From: Paraphoma chrysanthemicola
Lineage: Eukaryota > Ascomycota > Dothideomycetes > Pleosporales > Phaeosphaeriaceae
Direction of reading: 5' to 3'
DNA: 64,000 nt
Assembly: GCA_020744225.1 (NCBI GenBank)
Contig: JAGMWG010000011.1
Span: 620,001-684,000, forward strand
Shown here: piece after piece, positions 21,273 through 34,265 of the stretch
Numbering within the stretch: the stretch's first letter is position 1
How the letters are laid out: every line of letters starts with the position of its first letter
Program-made: the position numbers and the translations under genes
The notes under the pieces: model-generated
Told to the model about the DNA's origin: nothing
Database searches by the model: none
Seen by the model: the letters and a program-made list of their open reading frames with translations, nothing else

Positions 21273-23662
21273 CTACTCCACCTTCGCCTTAGTTGCTCTC
21301 TTGACGTCGGTCGGCCGTCGAAGCCCAGCATACAACGCTTCCCTTCTTATAGGACCCACCTCCCCCTCTACTCCAAACGCACAATGTCCCACCCCATTCC
21401 GCCCATCTTGCAGCCCCGAATCTTCTCTCAATGCGCCAAACTGTAATCTTCTCTTCATGAGTTCCTTGGGGAAGGGGTCGTTGCCTAGACACGCTCCCCT
21501 GCTCATCTCATCAAGCGTCGGGTTCCTCGTTGTAGCTAGCACACGCGAGAAGCCCGTCGAGAACGTCGTGCCATCTTCCCAAATCGTCCACGCCCCGATG
21601 AGCAGGATGCCAAGCGTGAAGAGAATCACGGGCGCATAGCAGATCCAGAAGCGTACGGAGTCGTACATGAACGCTACGCGGTACCGTGAGCGCTGAACGA
21701 GTACCTTTTCTTCGGAGTTGACAAGCATATATGGCGCTGCGAGCAATGAGATGACGATGCCCTGATATAAATCCTGCAGGCGTTCTTGTACATCTCGTTG
21801 CGGTTCGCTGCTCTTTTGCACGAGCGGAGTCTTGGTAACCTCGGTTGAGACCTGCGCGAAACTGAGACCGGGCTTAAGTGTTTGTACGGTGATTCTGCCT
21901 CGGAGAACGTCCCGAAACACTTCACTGATGGCGTGGTATGCAGCAGCCTTTTTATAGAGCGGTGTATCGTTGCGAGGACTGAGCCACCTTTCTGAGGGTA
22001 GGATGCCTTCGTTCCGCTGGGAGAAGTTGAAGCCGTGAACTGGCACAATGAATTGTGACGATGGCTTGATCTCGCAGGTGTGGCCTGTAAATTTGAAATT
22101 GATTGTGTAATTCTTCTCGTAGAGAATGCAGCGCATGATGTGCTGCTCATACTCGTGTGTCCAGTTCTTGGCTATATATGGTGAGTTGGCAGGGAGGGTT
22201 ATGTTGGTTTTGAAGGCATATCCTATCCAGAGCTCCGGTTCGAATCGCAGAGCCCCAGCATGATCAGGAATATCGCCGTCAGGAATGCCACCTGTGCCAG
22301 GCAATACGTTCTCAAATTGTGGCCGTGCGTAGTCTCCAGTGTCGACGTCGGCGTAGTATATGTGCTCTCCCTCAGGAACAAGCACGCTAATGTTGAAAAG
22401 TCCATCGGGACGGTCGGTGACATCTTCACACTTGTATCCAGGCGCAAAGAAGGAGATGCTATACGTGCAATTGAAATCCCCGCCACATGACTTTTGTCTA
22501 GCAATCTCTTGGTTGAAAGTGTTGTTCAGCACCTCAGCCGGCGAGCTGAATATGTTCTTCCAAAGCAATTGGACTGTCTCGAATGACGGCCGATCATAAT
22601 AATCGAACTGCAGAGCCGTGGAGATGAAGTCAGCACAGCTCTCTCAAGAATTGGTAAAACTTATTGGAAATGCGGTATAGCCTATCAGTCATATTCGGCA
22701 GTGATTTGGAGTGAATGCAAATGAACGTACCCTGTTCATGTTAGCGGTGACGTTTTAAGATAGAGTGTAGAAGAGGCTTTCTGCTTCGTCATAAACATGG
22801 CCAACATGATCAATCGAGATAGGGTGATAATGTCAGTCGCGTGTCCACAAAGAGAAACAGCCGCTTCACATATCAGTGTTACGTACCATCCTGGTTGTGT
22901 TGCTGTTACGTCGGTTGTGTTATAGTACATTATTGACCTTTTGTAGGTTTCATTGTCCATCTTTACCGGACGCCGCCAGTCCTTGTAGGCTTCCATCGAA
23001 AAATTGAGCGAGGGAACATTTACAAAGGCCTCGCCATCGTTCGGACGCCATGCAAAAGTCAGCGCGCTTGGTGAAGCAATCACAGTAGCCAAAGGAAGCA
23101 GCCATACGACCATCAACATGCTAGTGACGAGCGGTGCATTGCTCACAGCCTCCCAATTGAACAGAATCGAGGCATCTTCAACGCCAGAAAAGAGCTGGTC
23201 GACTGAGCGGAGGGACAGTGCGCGTTCTCGGAAAGTCCTCCAGATGCGTTGGCGGTAGCACATAATTATGCACTGAGCGAAGGCGACTTTGGCGATGTAT
23301 GCAAGTGCGCGTCCAAAGAGGACTAAACTGTTCTTGGTGAACTCGTGATCCTCAGATCTATGATGCAGGAAGTTATAGAGTAGATGTTGACTGAAAGTCG
23401 CGCTCAGGCCAATGACAAAGGACGCTACGAGAAGGCGCGGTGTTCGCCAATGTAGCTGCCATTGCGCTGGGCGAGGGGATGTGCCATCGAGAAGCCGTTC
23501 GGTCACAGAATTGGGTCTCGACGGAGGATCTCTTGTGCGAGAAAAAGACGAAAGTTCGTATTGAATCGAAGGGGCATCTGTTGCCTGGCTTTGACTTCTT
23601 GTTGCTTCTTCAGATATGCTCTTGGCCCTATATTGCGAGCCTAACAGGTTTGAATTTACCAT
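21273..23662 (-). CDS. Uncharacterised multi-pass glycoprotein-like membrane protein
   Basis: Two long open frames on the minus strand (about 22830-23662 and 21273-22620) appear to be parts of one gene separated by one or two introns at about 22620-22830. I could not fix these junctions. The architecture matches a large family of fungal plasma-membrane-type proteins of unknown function: an N-terminal disordered tail, then TM segments LLVASFVIGLSATFSQHLL, FGRALAYIAKVAFAQCIIM and VTSMLMVVWLLPLATVIA. A long lumenal/extracellular part follows with Cys pairs and N-glycosylation sequons (NNTF, NCTY, NISV, NITL). The last TM (WICYAPVILFTLGILLIGAW) precedes a short tail with FSRVLATTRNPTLD. YYDRPSFETVQLLWKNIFSS near the second exon start is a family-like stretch. 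The start is the first ATG in the upstream frame, and further 5' exons are possible. Confidence 0.6.
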
Positions 23663-25994
23663 TGGCCGTAGTTGATGCAGCTTCTCGGCGAATGAGGGTC
23701 TCCGACCAGCTCTCAGGAGGCTTTCCCGTGGCGTAACGTTGCAAAGTAGATACACTCGTTTGAAATTGAAAGAAAGTCGGTTTGTGTGATTTAGTCAAGT
23801 CGGCTCTTGGTAGTGTAGGCGTGAACAGATTTCTTGATGCATATTGTAGAAGGGGTGTAGATATCTACTCAGGCTGATACGAGGACCAAGTTTCGGCCCC
23901 CATCCGACTCCTGCACGCACTGTCAGATCCGTCCCGTAGCCGCCTCACCTGCAGCTCTCGGTGAGGCTGAGGCGATGGTACTCATGCTGATTTGCTGGAA
24001 TTTGCTGTGTAAGCACCGCTGCATGCCCAAAGTGTCCTGACGAGCTCAGCTTGCATATTGCGCCTCAGGAGGATGCGACCGCTGCGCGCAATCAGGACCA
24101 CCAACGCTTCCTTTGCTATAAAGAGGAATATGTTGTACCGTACACGTGGCTCACGCATATCGCCCCTCCCGTCCGGATAGTAAAGGCTAGAGGTCTACAA
24201 GCTAACATTGGCATACAAAATGGCTACGATACCATAAGCAACAGAGGGCAATGCCGACATCAAAGTCCATCGCGAGAGAGCTCGAGCTTCACGACAAATA
24301 GTCTATTCGTCAGAGTCGTCCATCAAACGCGCCCTCAGCTGCCTGTGGAGACACAGCCGCATCTATACTTGGATTTTCATGCTATGACGATCGTGGTTGA
24401 GGAACCATTGGCCGAGAAACGTTCGTTTGACAGGAAACATAGTCAATGGTATGTGAGATGCAATGGAGTGCCATAGGCATGAGAATGGTTGGTCAGCCAG
24501 AAGCAGTGTGGAGACGAAGAGGAAGCTGAAGAGGCTGTAAGGAAGTCACCACTGCAACGCGGGGTCTGTGCTCGAAGTATTGGTGTCGCCTTTCTCCTCA
24601 ACCGGGCGACTTCGTGTGGCTTCGAGTATGTTGCGCAAGAGCACACGCAATCATAACCGCCAACCTGCCACCGTGGTTCGACCAAATAATGTCCATTGTT
24701 GATGGCTGTCGAGGCACAGCGACAGTGGCTGCGCACGGAGGACGCTGCACGTGCCTGTGGCGCCCGATACGTGCCGGTCGCGGGCTGGTAGTGCGCCATA
24801 GACCAGCGCGTCTTGGTGAGTGATTGGAGGCAAGTGCAGTGCAGGCCAGCTGTGATTCGGAGATTATCTGGACGTTAAGGAAGGCAACTTGCCATGTTTC
24901 TGCTGCAGGTGCCGACTTTAGGAGGCCTCGAGGCTGGAAAGGTTTGCGAAGATTATGCATGTGAAGACGCATCCCGGCAAGCAGGCACGCAAAAGGAGCC
25001 CCCAGCAGCGAAACTTCTGGTTCGGGCAGTCGACCCGCCAGCGACTGTGTGCGAGATAGAGTGGCAGATATTGCTGGTGAGGTAACACGACCCGGATATG
25101 CGTACCAGGCAGCATACATATACAGTACAAGCTGGTGTCTTCTGGCGAGGCTGTATAGCCGGAATCCTACGCGAACGGGACTTGCTAGGGTCTGCAGATG
25201 TGGGCGCCGGAAGCAGGGGCCCAAGGCTGGCTAGGCTAACTGCCTTCAACATGGGGGGAAGTTGATCCAACAAGAGGGACGAAAAGCTCTGCGCACCGCG
25301 ACCCCTAAGTGCTCCCCGATCGCGGTGGAGTTGCTTTTTCGTGAGCCCTGCCGTCTCCACGTTTGCTCAGGCTCCGCGCACCGGGGCTTCTCAACCCTGC
25401 GCACCTCTCGTTCTCGTTCTCGTCAGTCGCGCCTTCTTCGCTTGGAGGCCCCTGCGCGCGAGGCGGAACCACCCACCAGACCCATCCCTTCCCCTGCTCC
25501 ACGCTTGTCGGGCAGCTACGCTCCTTTTCCTCCCCGCGAACGAACGAAAGTGTCCAAGCAGCATCCGTGTGCCCTGCGTGAGAAAAGGTCCGTCCTGCAC
25601 TGTCACTACTGTACCCATTTGCTCCGCAAGTGTCTCTGCCTCAAACGTCGACTTGCACGCCTCGCGCACGGCGAGCAAACCTCAAACTCGGTACCGCGTC
25701 TCCGCTGCACGCACCCGTCTGCACTCGCGCTTGTTGCCGTCCCAAGGTCCGCCCCAGTCCCGCCCGACGCAGCGAGCACTGCAACAGCCAAACGACGCCG
25801 CCTGGAGATCCAGCCAACGCATAATCACATAAGCATCTTGGAGTCTTGCTGGCAACCGCTGGACGACTGCCACGGACATGGTGCAGGGCGTCTAGGGCCC
25901 TACGAAAAAAAAGAAACGCTGTCGGGTGACAGCGCGTCCCCAGCGTCCTCAAAGTTTGTCCTAGCGATCGCACAGTCGCTGCAGGACAGTCGTC
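23663..25994. other. Long upstream region of the kinesin gene
   Basis: About 2.3 kb without a supported gene. From about 25260 to 25990 the plus strand is C- and T-rich with a long open frame (25262-26290) running into the kinesin coding region in another frame. Its composition (Arg, Ser, Pro, Cys) looks like a frame shadow of a GC-rich 5' leader. No RNA gene or repeat seen. Confidence 0.5.
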
Positions 25995-28879
25995 ATGTCG
26001 GGCACCACGCTTCCTCGCCCTTCGCGGCCCTCGATCGCGCCCCCAACTGGGCCTCTACCTTCCCTGCCCGTCGCGAAAACGCGTCATTCGAACATCGGCA
26101 TTGCGCAGCGCACGCCCTCGACCTCGCTCCTCCCAAGCCCCGCGGCTGCCAGTCGAGCAGTGTCGTCGTCAGCGCTGCCATACCGCCCCGGCCCGAGACA
26201 CGGGAACTCGCCCTCAGTGCCCACGCTGACTGCAGATGGGACGCCCGTCGGCGCACTCCCTCAGGGAAAGACGCTGCGAAAGACCGTTAGCATCGGTGCA
26301 TTCCCGCAGCCACCCAAACACACCGGCAGATCAAATCCCAGCAGTCCTCTCTCTGCAAGCTCAACACCCGGCGGGGAGATGGTGGACCGCAGGCTATCAT
26401 CCGTCTCCAAGGCCTCGGTACCATCCAGGAATAGCAGCTTGAAGAAGCCCAGAACGTCCAACATTGGAGGAGCGAGGGGCCTACTTCCACGATCGCCATT
26501 GTCTCCACCGAGCCTGCTGAATGGCAGCGCAGACTCAGTCGCAGTCGACACCAGCCATCTGAGTCTCCCCTCTCCGCCACAGAGCCGCAATTCGTCCCCC
26601 CAAGGATCCTATGCAACAAGTGCTACCACATTTGAAGAAGGCGAAGATGACTCCCGAGGCCGAACGGACAGCAAAGGCAACTCGCTACAGAAAGACGGTA
26701 AAGGCAATGTCCTCGTCAGCGTTCGAGTTCGCCCAGATGTTGGCGCCAAAGACAGCAAGCAAGAACTGGAGTGGGACGTCAACAACAAGCGAGCAGTCAT
26801 CTCATATAGAGGCAAGGACGCCGGAGAATTCACCTATGGTATGTTCCGCTGTTACGCAAAGTAATAGACTTGCAGCTAACACGACTCGACTCAGACAACG
26901 TCTTCGACACACAAGACAACAATGCCCGCGTATACGATGCAGCTGCCAAGCGACTGGTACGACGGGTCATGGAGGGTTACCATGGGACCGTGTTCGCCTA
27001 TGGCATGACCGGAACCGGCAAGACATTCTCCATGCAAGGGACAGCCACGAACCCCGGAGTGATTCCATTGGCCATCACCGACATTTTCTCGTACATTCGC
27101 GAGACACCCCACCGCGAATTCCTCCTCCGCGTGAGCTATCTGGAAATCTACAATGAAAGGATACACGATTTGCTGGCGGGACCAGTCACTGGCATGAACG
27201 GCCAGCCTGGACCACAGGAAGAGATCAAGCTCCGTGAGGACAGCAAACGTGGCGTTTATGCGACGCCGCTAAAAGAAGAAATCGTGCAAAGTCCGACCCA
27301 GCTGCTACGGGTCATTGCTCGTGGTGATAATGCTCGACGCGTAGCCGGCACGCAATTCAATGCCCGCAGTTCGCGCAGTCATGCTGTGGTGCAGATTGTG
27401 GTGGAGAGCAGAGAACGTGCTCCAGCCCCCACCGGTAATCTGGCGAACAACAAGCGATCAGCCATTATACCCGGCGGGGTACGAGTGTCTACGCTCAGTC
27501 TGATTGATCTGGCAGGCTCGGAGAAGGCAGCCGACAATAAAGAGAGGCGTACAGAAGGATCACACATCAACAAGAGTCTGCTAACACTGGGTACTGTCAT
27601 CGCTCAATTGTCGACCGACAAAGAAAAGAGCGAAAAAGGCAGCAACCAGAAGCACCTGCCGTACAGAGACAGCAAGTTGACTCGGCTGCTGCAACCTGCC
27701 CTTTCTGGAAATTCCCTAGTGAGCATCCTTTGCACCGTGCAGATCGGCGCTAGCGGCAGTTCTGCCCTTGCAAACAGCCATACCCTCGAGACCTTGAATA
27801 CTCTGAAATTTGCCTCTCGAGCGAAGAACAATATCGTCAGCCATGCAAAGAAGGCGGACGAGTCGCTAGGCGCCGGCGGGGATGCTGCTGGACGTGCGCT
27901 TTTGGACCGATACCGATTGGAGATTCAGGAGCTCAAAAAGCAATTGGAAGACAGCAAAGGGAAAGAGACGAAAGAGGAGGAAGAGGATGATCTCAAGCGG
28001 GATCTTGAAGAAGAGAGGAGTCGGGAGATAGCAGACAAACAGCGACATGAAGAACAGATGCTTGAGATGCAATTAGCGCGCACCGCGCTGAAGGAGCGCA
28101 TCGAGCATCTGAACAGGTTGATTCTGAGCTCCAAAAGTCTCGGGGTGAACAGTGGCCGGTCATTTTCACAGATGAGCTACCAACGTACCTCTGGGGTGGG
28201 CCACCACATGGACATGAGACCATCATCCCTCCGATCGTCTGCAAGTCACGCCACGCTTGAGGTACCTCCGCAGAACGGCCAAACAGGCCTGGCGTTGGAC
28301 GGTTCTGAAGAGGATGACTCTGTCGGAGAGAATGGAGACGGCATGGCAAGTCAGTCGGTGCAGATTCAATCACTGCAAGCAGATCTTGCGGAGCGAAACC
28401 GCTACATCAATACGCTGGAGAAGCGATTGATGCACGCGCGGAGATCGAGCCACTCTCGTGTTTCAATGACCTTGTCACACAAGCTCGGAGGCAGCGAGGA
28501 CGGTGGGCTGATTGCCATCGTTGCCGAAAAGGACGCAGAGATTGTCAACCTCCGCTCGCAATTGGAGGACAAGGAGCGAATGATCTCCGCGCTGACCTCT
28601 GCCCGGAAGAAGAGTGAGACTGCGCACGACGTCGGCAGCGACGGTTCCCCGGGCAGTCGCCGGACTTCATCGTACATCCGGAGCGAAAGCAGCAGCGTTG
28701 GCTTAGTGGCCAAAGGACCGACCTCCCCCACAAGTCCGAAGCCGTTCTTACCTCCGGCCACGAACAATACCGGGAAGAACATCGAAGAGATGACGCGCAT
28801 GCTGGACGAAATGATTGGCACCCGGGTCGACAAGGCTGCGCGGAGAACCAGTCTGATGCCTGTGAGCGAGAGCCGATAG
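25995..28879 (+). CDS. kipA: Kinesin-7-type motor, KipA/Kip2/Tea2-like
   Basis: Plus-end-directed microtubule motor. The KipA/Tea2/Kip2 group carries polarity factors to microtubule tips in hyphae. Exons 25995-26838 and 26895-28879 (56-nt intron) give 942 residues. The first 215 or so residues are Ser/Pro-rich and disordered, as in KipA. The motor domain runs from about residue 225 (GNVLVSVRVRPD) with P-loop GMTGTGKTFSMQG, switch I NARSSRSHAVV and switch II LIDLAGSEK. HLPYRDSKLTRLLQPALSGN and the neck LETLNTLKFASRAKNI follow. Coiled coils lie at about 590-690 and 765-860, and the tail is Ser-rich. The N-terminal extension and the motor sequence favour kinesin-7, but the subfamily was assigned by eye. 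Confidence 0.9.
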
Positions 28880-30219
28880 TATGCAGAATAAGGACACAAG
28901 CCGCGTTCGCATGTCGTACGAACGAGACACGACTAGCGCTGTACTACGCCATGAAAGCGAAACAACGAAGAGAATACGAAGATAATGTAATGAGGATGAG
29001 TCTACAGCGAGGCGGGGGCAGTACTTCATTTTCTCACTACACGCGCGGGCAGCGCAAGGCGCAATCGGAATGGACAGGGACCGACACAAACGACAGGAGC
29101 ACTGGGACGCAAGGCGACTTGCTGTATTTATGTACCATCATCTAACCGCGGGGACAGCATCTGTATTTCCTTTCTTATTTCCTTGTTGAGACTTGCCGAG
29201 GGACGCATTTCGATCTGATACCCCGTTTTCCTGCAAAGCTTTCTATCTAGTGGCGCGGTAGCTATAGAGCTTCTATATGAGGCTAAATGCTGAAGGTTGT
29301 GCTTACTGCAACGGGCAGCGCTGCAGCTGTGTTCATATCGACTGTGACATCTTCATGCGAGGCTTATGTCATTCCGTGTCTTTATATGAAGCGCAGACTA
29401 AAAGAGTGACCTCTTGTTGGTAGCCGTTGCCAAATTGTCCGTGTCAGATGCAGCGCTAGCACCGAATCATGGGGCGCGCCACCACAAACTGAGCGCGGTT
29501 CGCGTGCCGGTCTATCTTGAGACTGTTACACAGATTTGAAACGACTAGGGCGGCCACGACAGCGTCTGAGGTGCACGTCTCTGCTCCCGCGGGATCACGC
29601 ATTCTCAACTCGGCCCTCGCTCCGGACTGCTTTTCGATGGCCTTCCTGGTTAGAGGGGTTGGCCCGTGACGCTAGAATGGTCAGATCTCTCACATCCACA
29701 ACTCTGGCTTGATGCTTTGATCCCGCAATTTCGAACCTCCCGTTTTCACGAGCCTGGCTTCCTGAAGTTTGTTAGTCGCGCGTTGCTCCTTGATGGAGAT
29801 CATCTGTTCGTTTGCCCAAGGCGTCAAACCTCTTACGCTTTGAAGCATTTCCTGCGGCAGGATTACTTCCTTCGACTGGTTTGCCCGCGTCCATCTGGCA
29901 TGACTTCCTAGAAGCGAGGCAGACACGGCATTCCTCGCGACCTCGGTTTCTTCTTCTCTTCCATCATCCTTTTTGTGGCTTTTGCTTGTTTCTCTTCGCT
30001 CCTTTCCTTGACGGCACGGCAACTTGACGTTTGCCTCGTCCCCTCATTTTCTTACGTTACGCAACGCCTGCAGGGACAGGTCATCACTATCACGGAGCTT
30101 CTTCCCTAGCCTCCAGTAGCTCAGTCTTACGGGAAGACTTGCAGCTGCAATTGACCGACTCTTTTGTCGATCAGTCAAGCGAGGAACCACATTCAATCCG
30201 GGCAACCCGAGCATTCGAC
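28880..30219. other. Intergenic region, kinesin 3' end to glycosyltransferase 5' end
   Basis: About 1.3 kb. The frame of the downstream gene is open back to 30031 but has no ATG before 30220. No supported ORF, RNA gene or repeat. Confidence 0.5.
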
Positions 30220-32095
30220 ATGCTCGGTCAAGCGACTCAAAAGCTCTCCAAGATGCACGCCAGGCGGAACCCGAATCTATCGATTCAGTCCACAGCAGCT
30301 TACTCGCAATTGAGTCCACCTCCACAGTCGGCTACGTCTGGAGCTTTCTTGTCACCAACGGTAGCTTCTCGGCGGGGTCTGCTATCACGTTCTCCACCGG
30401 CATCGCCAAGCCTGCCATCACTGATCCCGCGACATGGAAAGAAGCCAACACAGCAAAGTCATTCTAGATTGGTGAAGCGGATGCTGATCAGTTGTTGTGG
30501 CGTCGCATTCATTTTATGGCTCGTCCTCCGCCAGCTGTACACCGACACGCAGCAAACTGCGGCTTATGTGGATGATGGAGAAGAATGGGAAATGGCTTCG
30601 GGCAGTCAATTGCCCAAGGAACCGTCTGCGGTGGCAATCCAGGATGCCAAGGGGAGAATGAGGTGGACTGTATCGATTCCATCTAACCTCGACTTCCCAC
30701 TACGACCTGCCCAGTATCGGGAGATCTGCGAGCAGTCGATGGAGTTGGCATCATCGATTCGAGAGGAAGCGCAGTCTCAGAATATTGCGAAGCGGATGCT
30801 GAACTACTATCAACAAGACCAGTATTATATTGACGTCCAGGAAGCTGAGGATCAGCTGTTACTCCCCCCGGCGAAAGCATCAGGACGACCAAAGGGATTT
30901 GTAGAAGATGAATCGATTGTGGATGGATTCTCGACCACTGGACAGAAGGTCTGTGATAGGACTTTGACGTACGTCATGGAGACGGAAGACGCGGGCTTTG
31001 GTAACACATTGATGCGTCTCTGGATGTCGTACGGTCTGGCTATGGCGGAGAAGCGCACCTTCTTCATTGACGATACTCGCTGGTAAGCTTGCCACGCCCA
31101 CTTTCTTTGGGTAATCAAATGCTGACCATCATAGGCCCTATGGCAAATATTCGTCCTACTTCGCGCCTCCACCTTCGGCCGGCTGTCTCCCGCCTCCCCC
31201 ATCTCATATGGTACCCTGCCCACACACTGCACGCCACATTGTCGTCTCCGGTGCCACCGTCAAGTCGACCTTCGGCCATGCTTTTACTGAAGAGTACGAG
31301 GATGCCCGCAAAATGCGTCTCGAGCGCCAACACAAGATCTTCGCCCTCGTACGCACCGGCTACGAAGCCCTCTTCAAGCTCAAGGGTGAGGACGCAAAAT
31401 ACGTCCTCAACCGCAGTCTCGAGCTCTACGGCAAGGCCAAAGAACACGGCGGCATCAGCATCGGCATCCACGTGCGCCACGGCGACAAGCATCCCATGGA
31501 ATACCAGTACCAAAAAGACTACATCCCGCTCTCCCGCTACATCGACACGGCACGCGACATCTACATCGACCTGATTGAATCCAAGCACACCAAAAAATCC
31601 AACATGGAAGAAAAGCGCCACACTTCAGCCGTCATGGTCCTCGCCTCCGACGACCCCCTTGTCTACGACGCCCCCGAAGTCGGCCACACGCTCCGCGCCC
31701 AAGACCGCATCGTCCTCGCCACAAAAGCCGCGCTCGAAGCATCCAACCCCGCGGCCAAAAACCCCTGGATCGACGAAATCACCGGCTGGGAAGGCGGGTT
31801 TTATCGCGACGTCTTCTTCTCCCTTGGCCAGCCTGTCGCGAATGCCAACGACATGGCCAAAGCGCAGACAGACGTGTCGGAGCAGGCAATGTCACTGCGA
31901 CAGCTGGTGGGCAGAGCGTATTTGATGGATTTGGCGGTGCTGGGAAAAGCGGATACGGTGGTGTGCACGGTTAGCAGTGTGAGTTGTAGATTACTCGGGG
32001 TGATGCTGGGGTGGGATTCGTTGATGGGCAAGGCGGAGGAGAAGCGGTGGAGGAGCATTGATGGGAGTTTTGACTGGAAGGGGATTATGTGGTAG
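30220..32095 (+). CDS. Type II membrane protein with GT23/O-fucosyltransferase-like fold
   Basis: Exons 30220-31082 and 31135-32095 (52-nt intron with GCTGAC branch) give 607 residues from the first ATG. A cytosolic Ser/Pro-rich tail is followed by one signal-anchor TM at about 88-104 (MLISCCGVAFILWLVL), preceded by RLVKR, a Golgi/ER type II layout. The lumenal catalytic part has GFGNTLMRLWMSYGLAMAEK with RTFFIDDTRWPYGKYSSYF, then the nucleotide-sugar motif IGIHVRHGDK (H400-K406). It ends with DTVVCTVSSVSCRLLGVMLG. These resemble FUT8 motifs (G-x-G near the start, HVRR-D-K, VCTxSS). That supports a GDP-sugar glycosyltransferase of the GT23/GT65/GT68 superfamily, but the donor and acceptor are unknown. 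Core alpha-1,6-fucosylation is not typical of ascomycetes. Confidence 0.8.
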
Positions 32096-32299
32096 ATCCA
32101 CGTATTATATCTAGTTGCTGAAAATGCTACAAACATTTTCTTGTGTCAAATATTAACGAGCTCGTAATATGTTCACAAGCCTCTGAAACCAAATGTTCAT
32201 TTGCATCGATTTGTATAATGGTAGACTCGTGTCGATTCCATGGTATCACAAACGCCCTCCAAGGTCCTCATATCATACAGTTCCCAAACTAGCCTTATC

Positions 32300-33997
32300 T
32301 CAAGCTTTCCCTTTTCCCTTCCCATTAACAACGCCGTTCGGCTGTTGCCCTCTCCTCTTCTCCCAAACCATGAGATACGCCTCCTTAGTAAACAGCGTCT
32401 CGCCCCTTTCCTTCTCCACAAACAAATCCTGAATGCCATACCATTCATCTCGCGCCCGGTCCTTGAGCTGAACTCGCCACACCTTACTTTCCTGCTCGCC
32501 CTCGACGCTGTCGTCCTTTTTCTTGACGGCCTCGTGAGTGATATTAGCGACTAGATCATACCATATCGGCTCGCCAGGTGGGTATTCTTTGGGGTTGGGC
32601 TCCACATAGGGTGCCATGTCCAGGGACATGGTTGGGAAAGTGACGATGGTGGGGTTGCGCTCTGACACGAATTTGTTCTTGCTGAAGCGCTTGATGTTGA
32701 AAAGGAGGTAGGGCGGGAGTGGGTGGAGTAGGCGGTATCTGACGCGGTTCTTCATTTTCTCCTGTGGTCGCATGCCGTCGTACTTGCCGAGTATGGTTGT
32801 CAAAGGTACTTGAGGGATGATGTTCTTTTCTAATGCGTCTTGGAACAGCGGAGCTGCGGGGAGGTCTAATGTGAGGACAAGAAATTTGGAGATGTCGGTT
32901 TTGACGGCTGCGTCTTCGAATCGTAGTCGGTCGCCGGCGTCTGCGCGCGCAGTGATTTCTTGCGACTCAATCTTGAGAGATCCCTGGAAGACCTTTTGTA
33001 CGATACTGGAGTTTGGTTTCGTTTTCGAGCCACCAACAGCGAGATGCAAGTTGTTCAAGAACCATGACATGAAGTCAACGGGATCCGCTTGATCTGTTAG
33101 GTTGAAGCGTTTCGATGACCGCAACGCGACTTCCTGGAGCAATTCGTGTGGTGAGACATGTGTCTTGAAAGCTCGCGGGTTCCAAATCTTGCGGACCAAT
33201 GTGCTGAATCGCTGTGCAATCTGCGGCCGACTCGAGAGATCTTCCAGCATAAAGAAGTTCCTTAACGGGACGACATGCGAAAGTGCCTGCACCACCACAT
33301 TGAAGTAGTCGTTCGCTTTGATGTTGTTCATACCAACGAAGCCCGGTATGTATTCACGGTTCGACAAATCCCACGACACCTTCGGTTCCTTGTCCAGCCG
33401 CGCCACTTCAGCCTTGCTCATGCGAGGATCCACGACGAACTTGATATCGTCCAGCGACTTCGACTTGACTTCATAGCCTTCCGGCAGTACGAAGACCTTC
33501 TTCGTCTCCATGTTGACATAAACATGATGTCCTTCCTCCAGTGCATGAAAGTATGCTTGTGACTTGGGCCCTCTGCCCTGATAGTATTTGCCGCAGACAA
33601 GACAGGCGTAGACGTTGATGTTGGATAGCGTGACTGAGCATAGCTTTTCGAAGTCGAAGTCGAGGACCTTACGATCTATTGTGTCGAGATATAGATCTGT
33701 GTATCCTGCTTCCGGCGCGGTCTGGCGCTTCGGCGCTGCGATTGCAGGTTCGTTGTCGTCCTCATCCTCCTCCAATGCGCCGGCCTCTTCCAATTCCGCA
33801 TGCTCTTCCGCATCTGCGCCCAGGATGTCCACTTTCTCCTCGTCTTGTCGGCGCGGGTGCATTAGATGTCCATTTTCTGCTGCGCCATTGGGTTGCGGAC
33901 TCTCCATCTCTTCATCTTCCACCCTGGCGCGTTTTGGTGCTGGTGAAGGCGCGTCGACGACATCTTCCAGAGGTTCGAGAGCTTGCCGCTTTGACAT
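32300..33997 (-). CDS. SAD1: Splicing factor Sad1/USP39, inactive ubiquitin protease
   Basis: Nuclear protein needed for assembly or stability of the U4/U6.U5 tri-snRNP. Single exon, 565 residues. An acidic N-terminus with an early basic patch (APKRARVEDEE) comes first. Then a ZnF-UBP domain (about 107-185) has Zn ligands in CSVTLSNINVYACLVCGKYY and the GHHVYVN segment. A UCH/USP fold starts at EYIPGFVGMNNIKANDYFNV, where the catalytic-Cys box of true USPs (GNTCYMN) is replaced by KANDYFN, so the enzyme is inactive as in the whole Sad1 family. DPVDFMSWFLNNLH and the HPLPPYLLFNIKRFSKN region complete the core. Its 3' end is 204 bp from the convergent glycosyltransferase, and its start is 268 bp from the divergent CCT2. 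Confidence 0.95.
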   Translation of the reverse strand: MSKRQALEPLEDVVDAPSPAPKRARVEDEEMESPQPNGAAENGHLMHPRRQDEEKVDILGADAEEHAELEEAGALEEDEDDNEPAIAAPKRQTAPEAGYTDLYLDTIDRKVLDFDFEKLCSVTLSNINVYACLVCGKYYQGRGPKSQAYFHALEEGHHVYVNMETKKVFVLPEGYEVKSKSLDDIKFVVDPRMSKAEVARLDKEPKVSWDLSNREYIPGFVGMNNIKANDYFNVVVQALSHVVPLRNFFMLEDLSSRPQIAQRFSTLVRKIWNPRAFKTHVSPHELLQEVALRSSKRFNLTDQADPVDFMSWFLNNLHLAVGGSKTKPNSSIVQKVFQGSLKIESQEITARADAGDRLRFEDAAVKTDISKFLVLTLDLPAAPLFQDALEKNIIPQVPLTTILGKYDGMRPQEKMKNRVRYRLLHPLPPYLLFNIKRFSKNKFVSERNPTIVTFPTMSLDMAPYVEPNPKEYPPGEPIWYDLVANITHEAVKKKDDSVEGEQESKVWRVQLKDRARDEWYGIQDLFVEKERGETLFTKEAYLMVWEKRRGQQPNGVVNGKGKGKA

Positions 33998-34265
33998 GGT
34001 GGGCTGCAGGGATTGTGCGAATAGCTAGACGATATTGTGAGGCCTAGCACACAGACTGTAAGCTGTGAAGGTATTACAATTGCTGTAGGGAGAACAGTTG
34101 GCGCATGCTTGTGAAGGCAGCAAAGATCAAGGCGCTCGGGAGCACTTCGGCAAACACTTCCGCGCGGGACAGCTTCGAAAAAAGTCGCGTCAGGCACAGC
34201 TGCTGCAACCCCACATCTTCTGAGATACCCCTCCGTTTCCTCACTGCCAATAGTTTGATTTCAAG

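Noticed and set aside
25262..26290. 342-codon plus-strand ORF before the kinesin
   Set aside because: Overlaps the kinesin coding region in another frame, is GC-rich and has low-complexity composition. It is a frame shadow of the leader and N-terminus.
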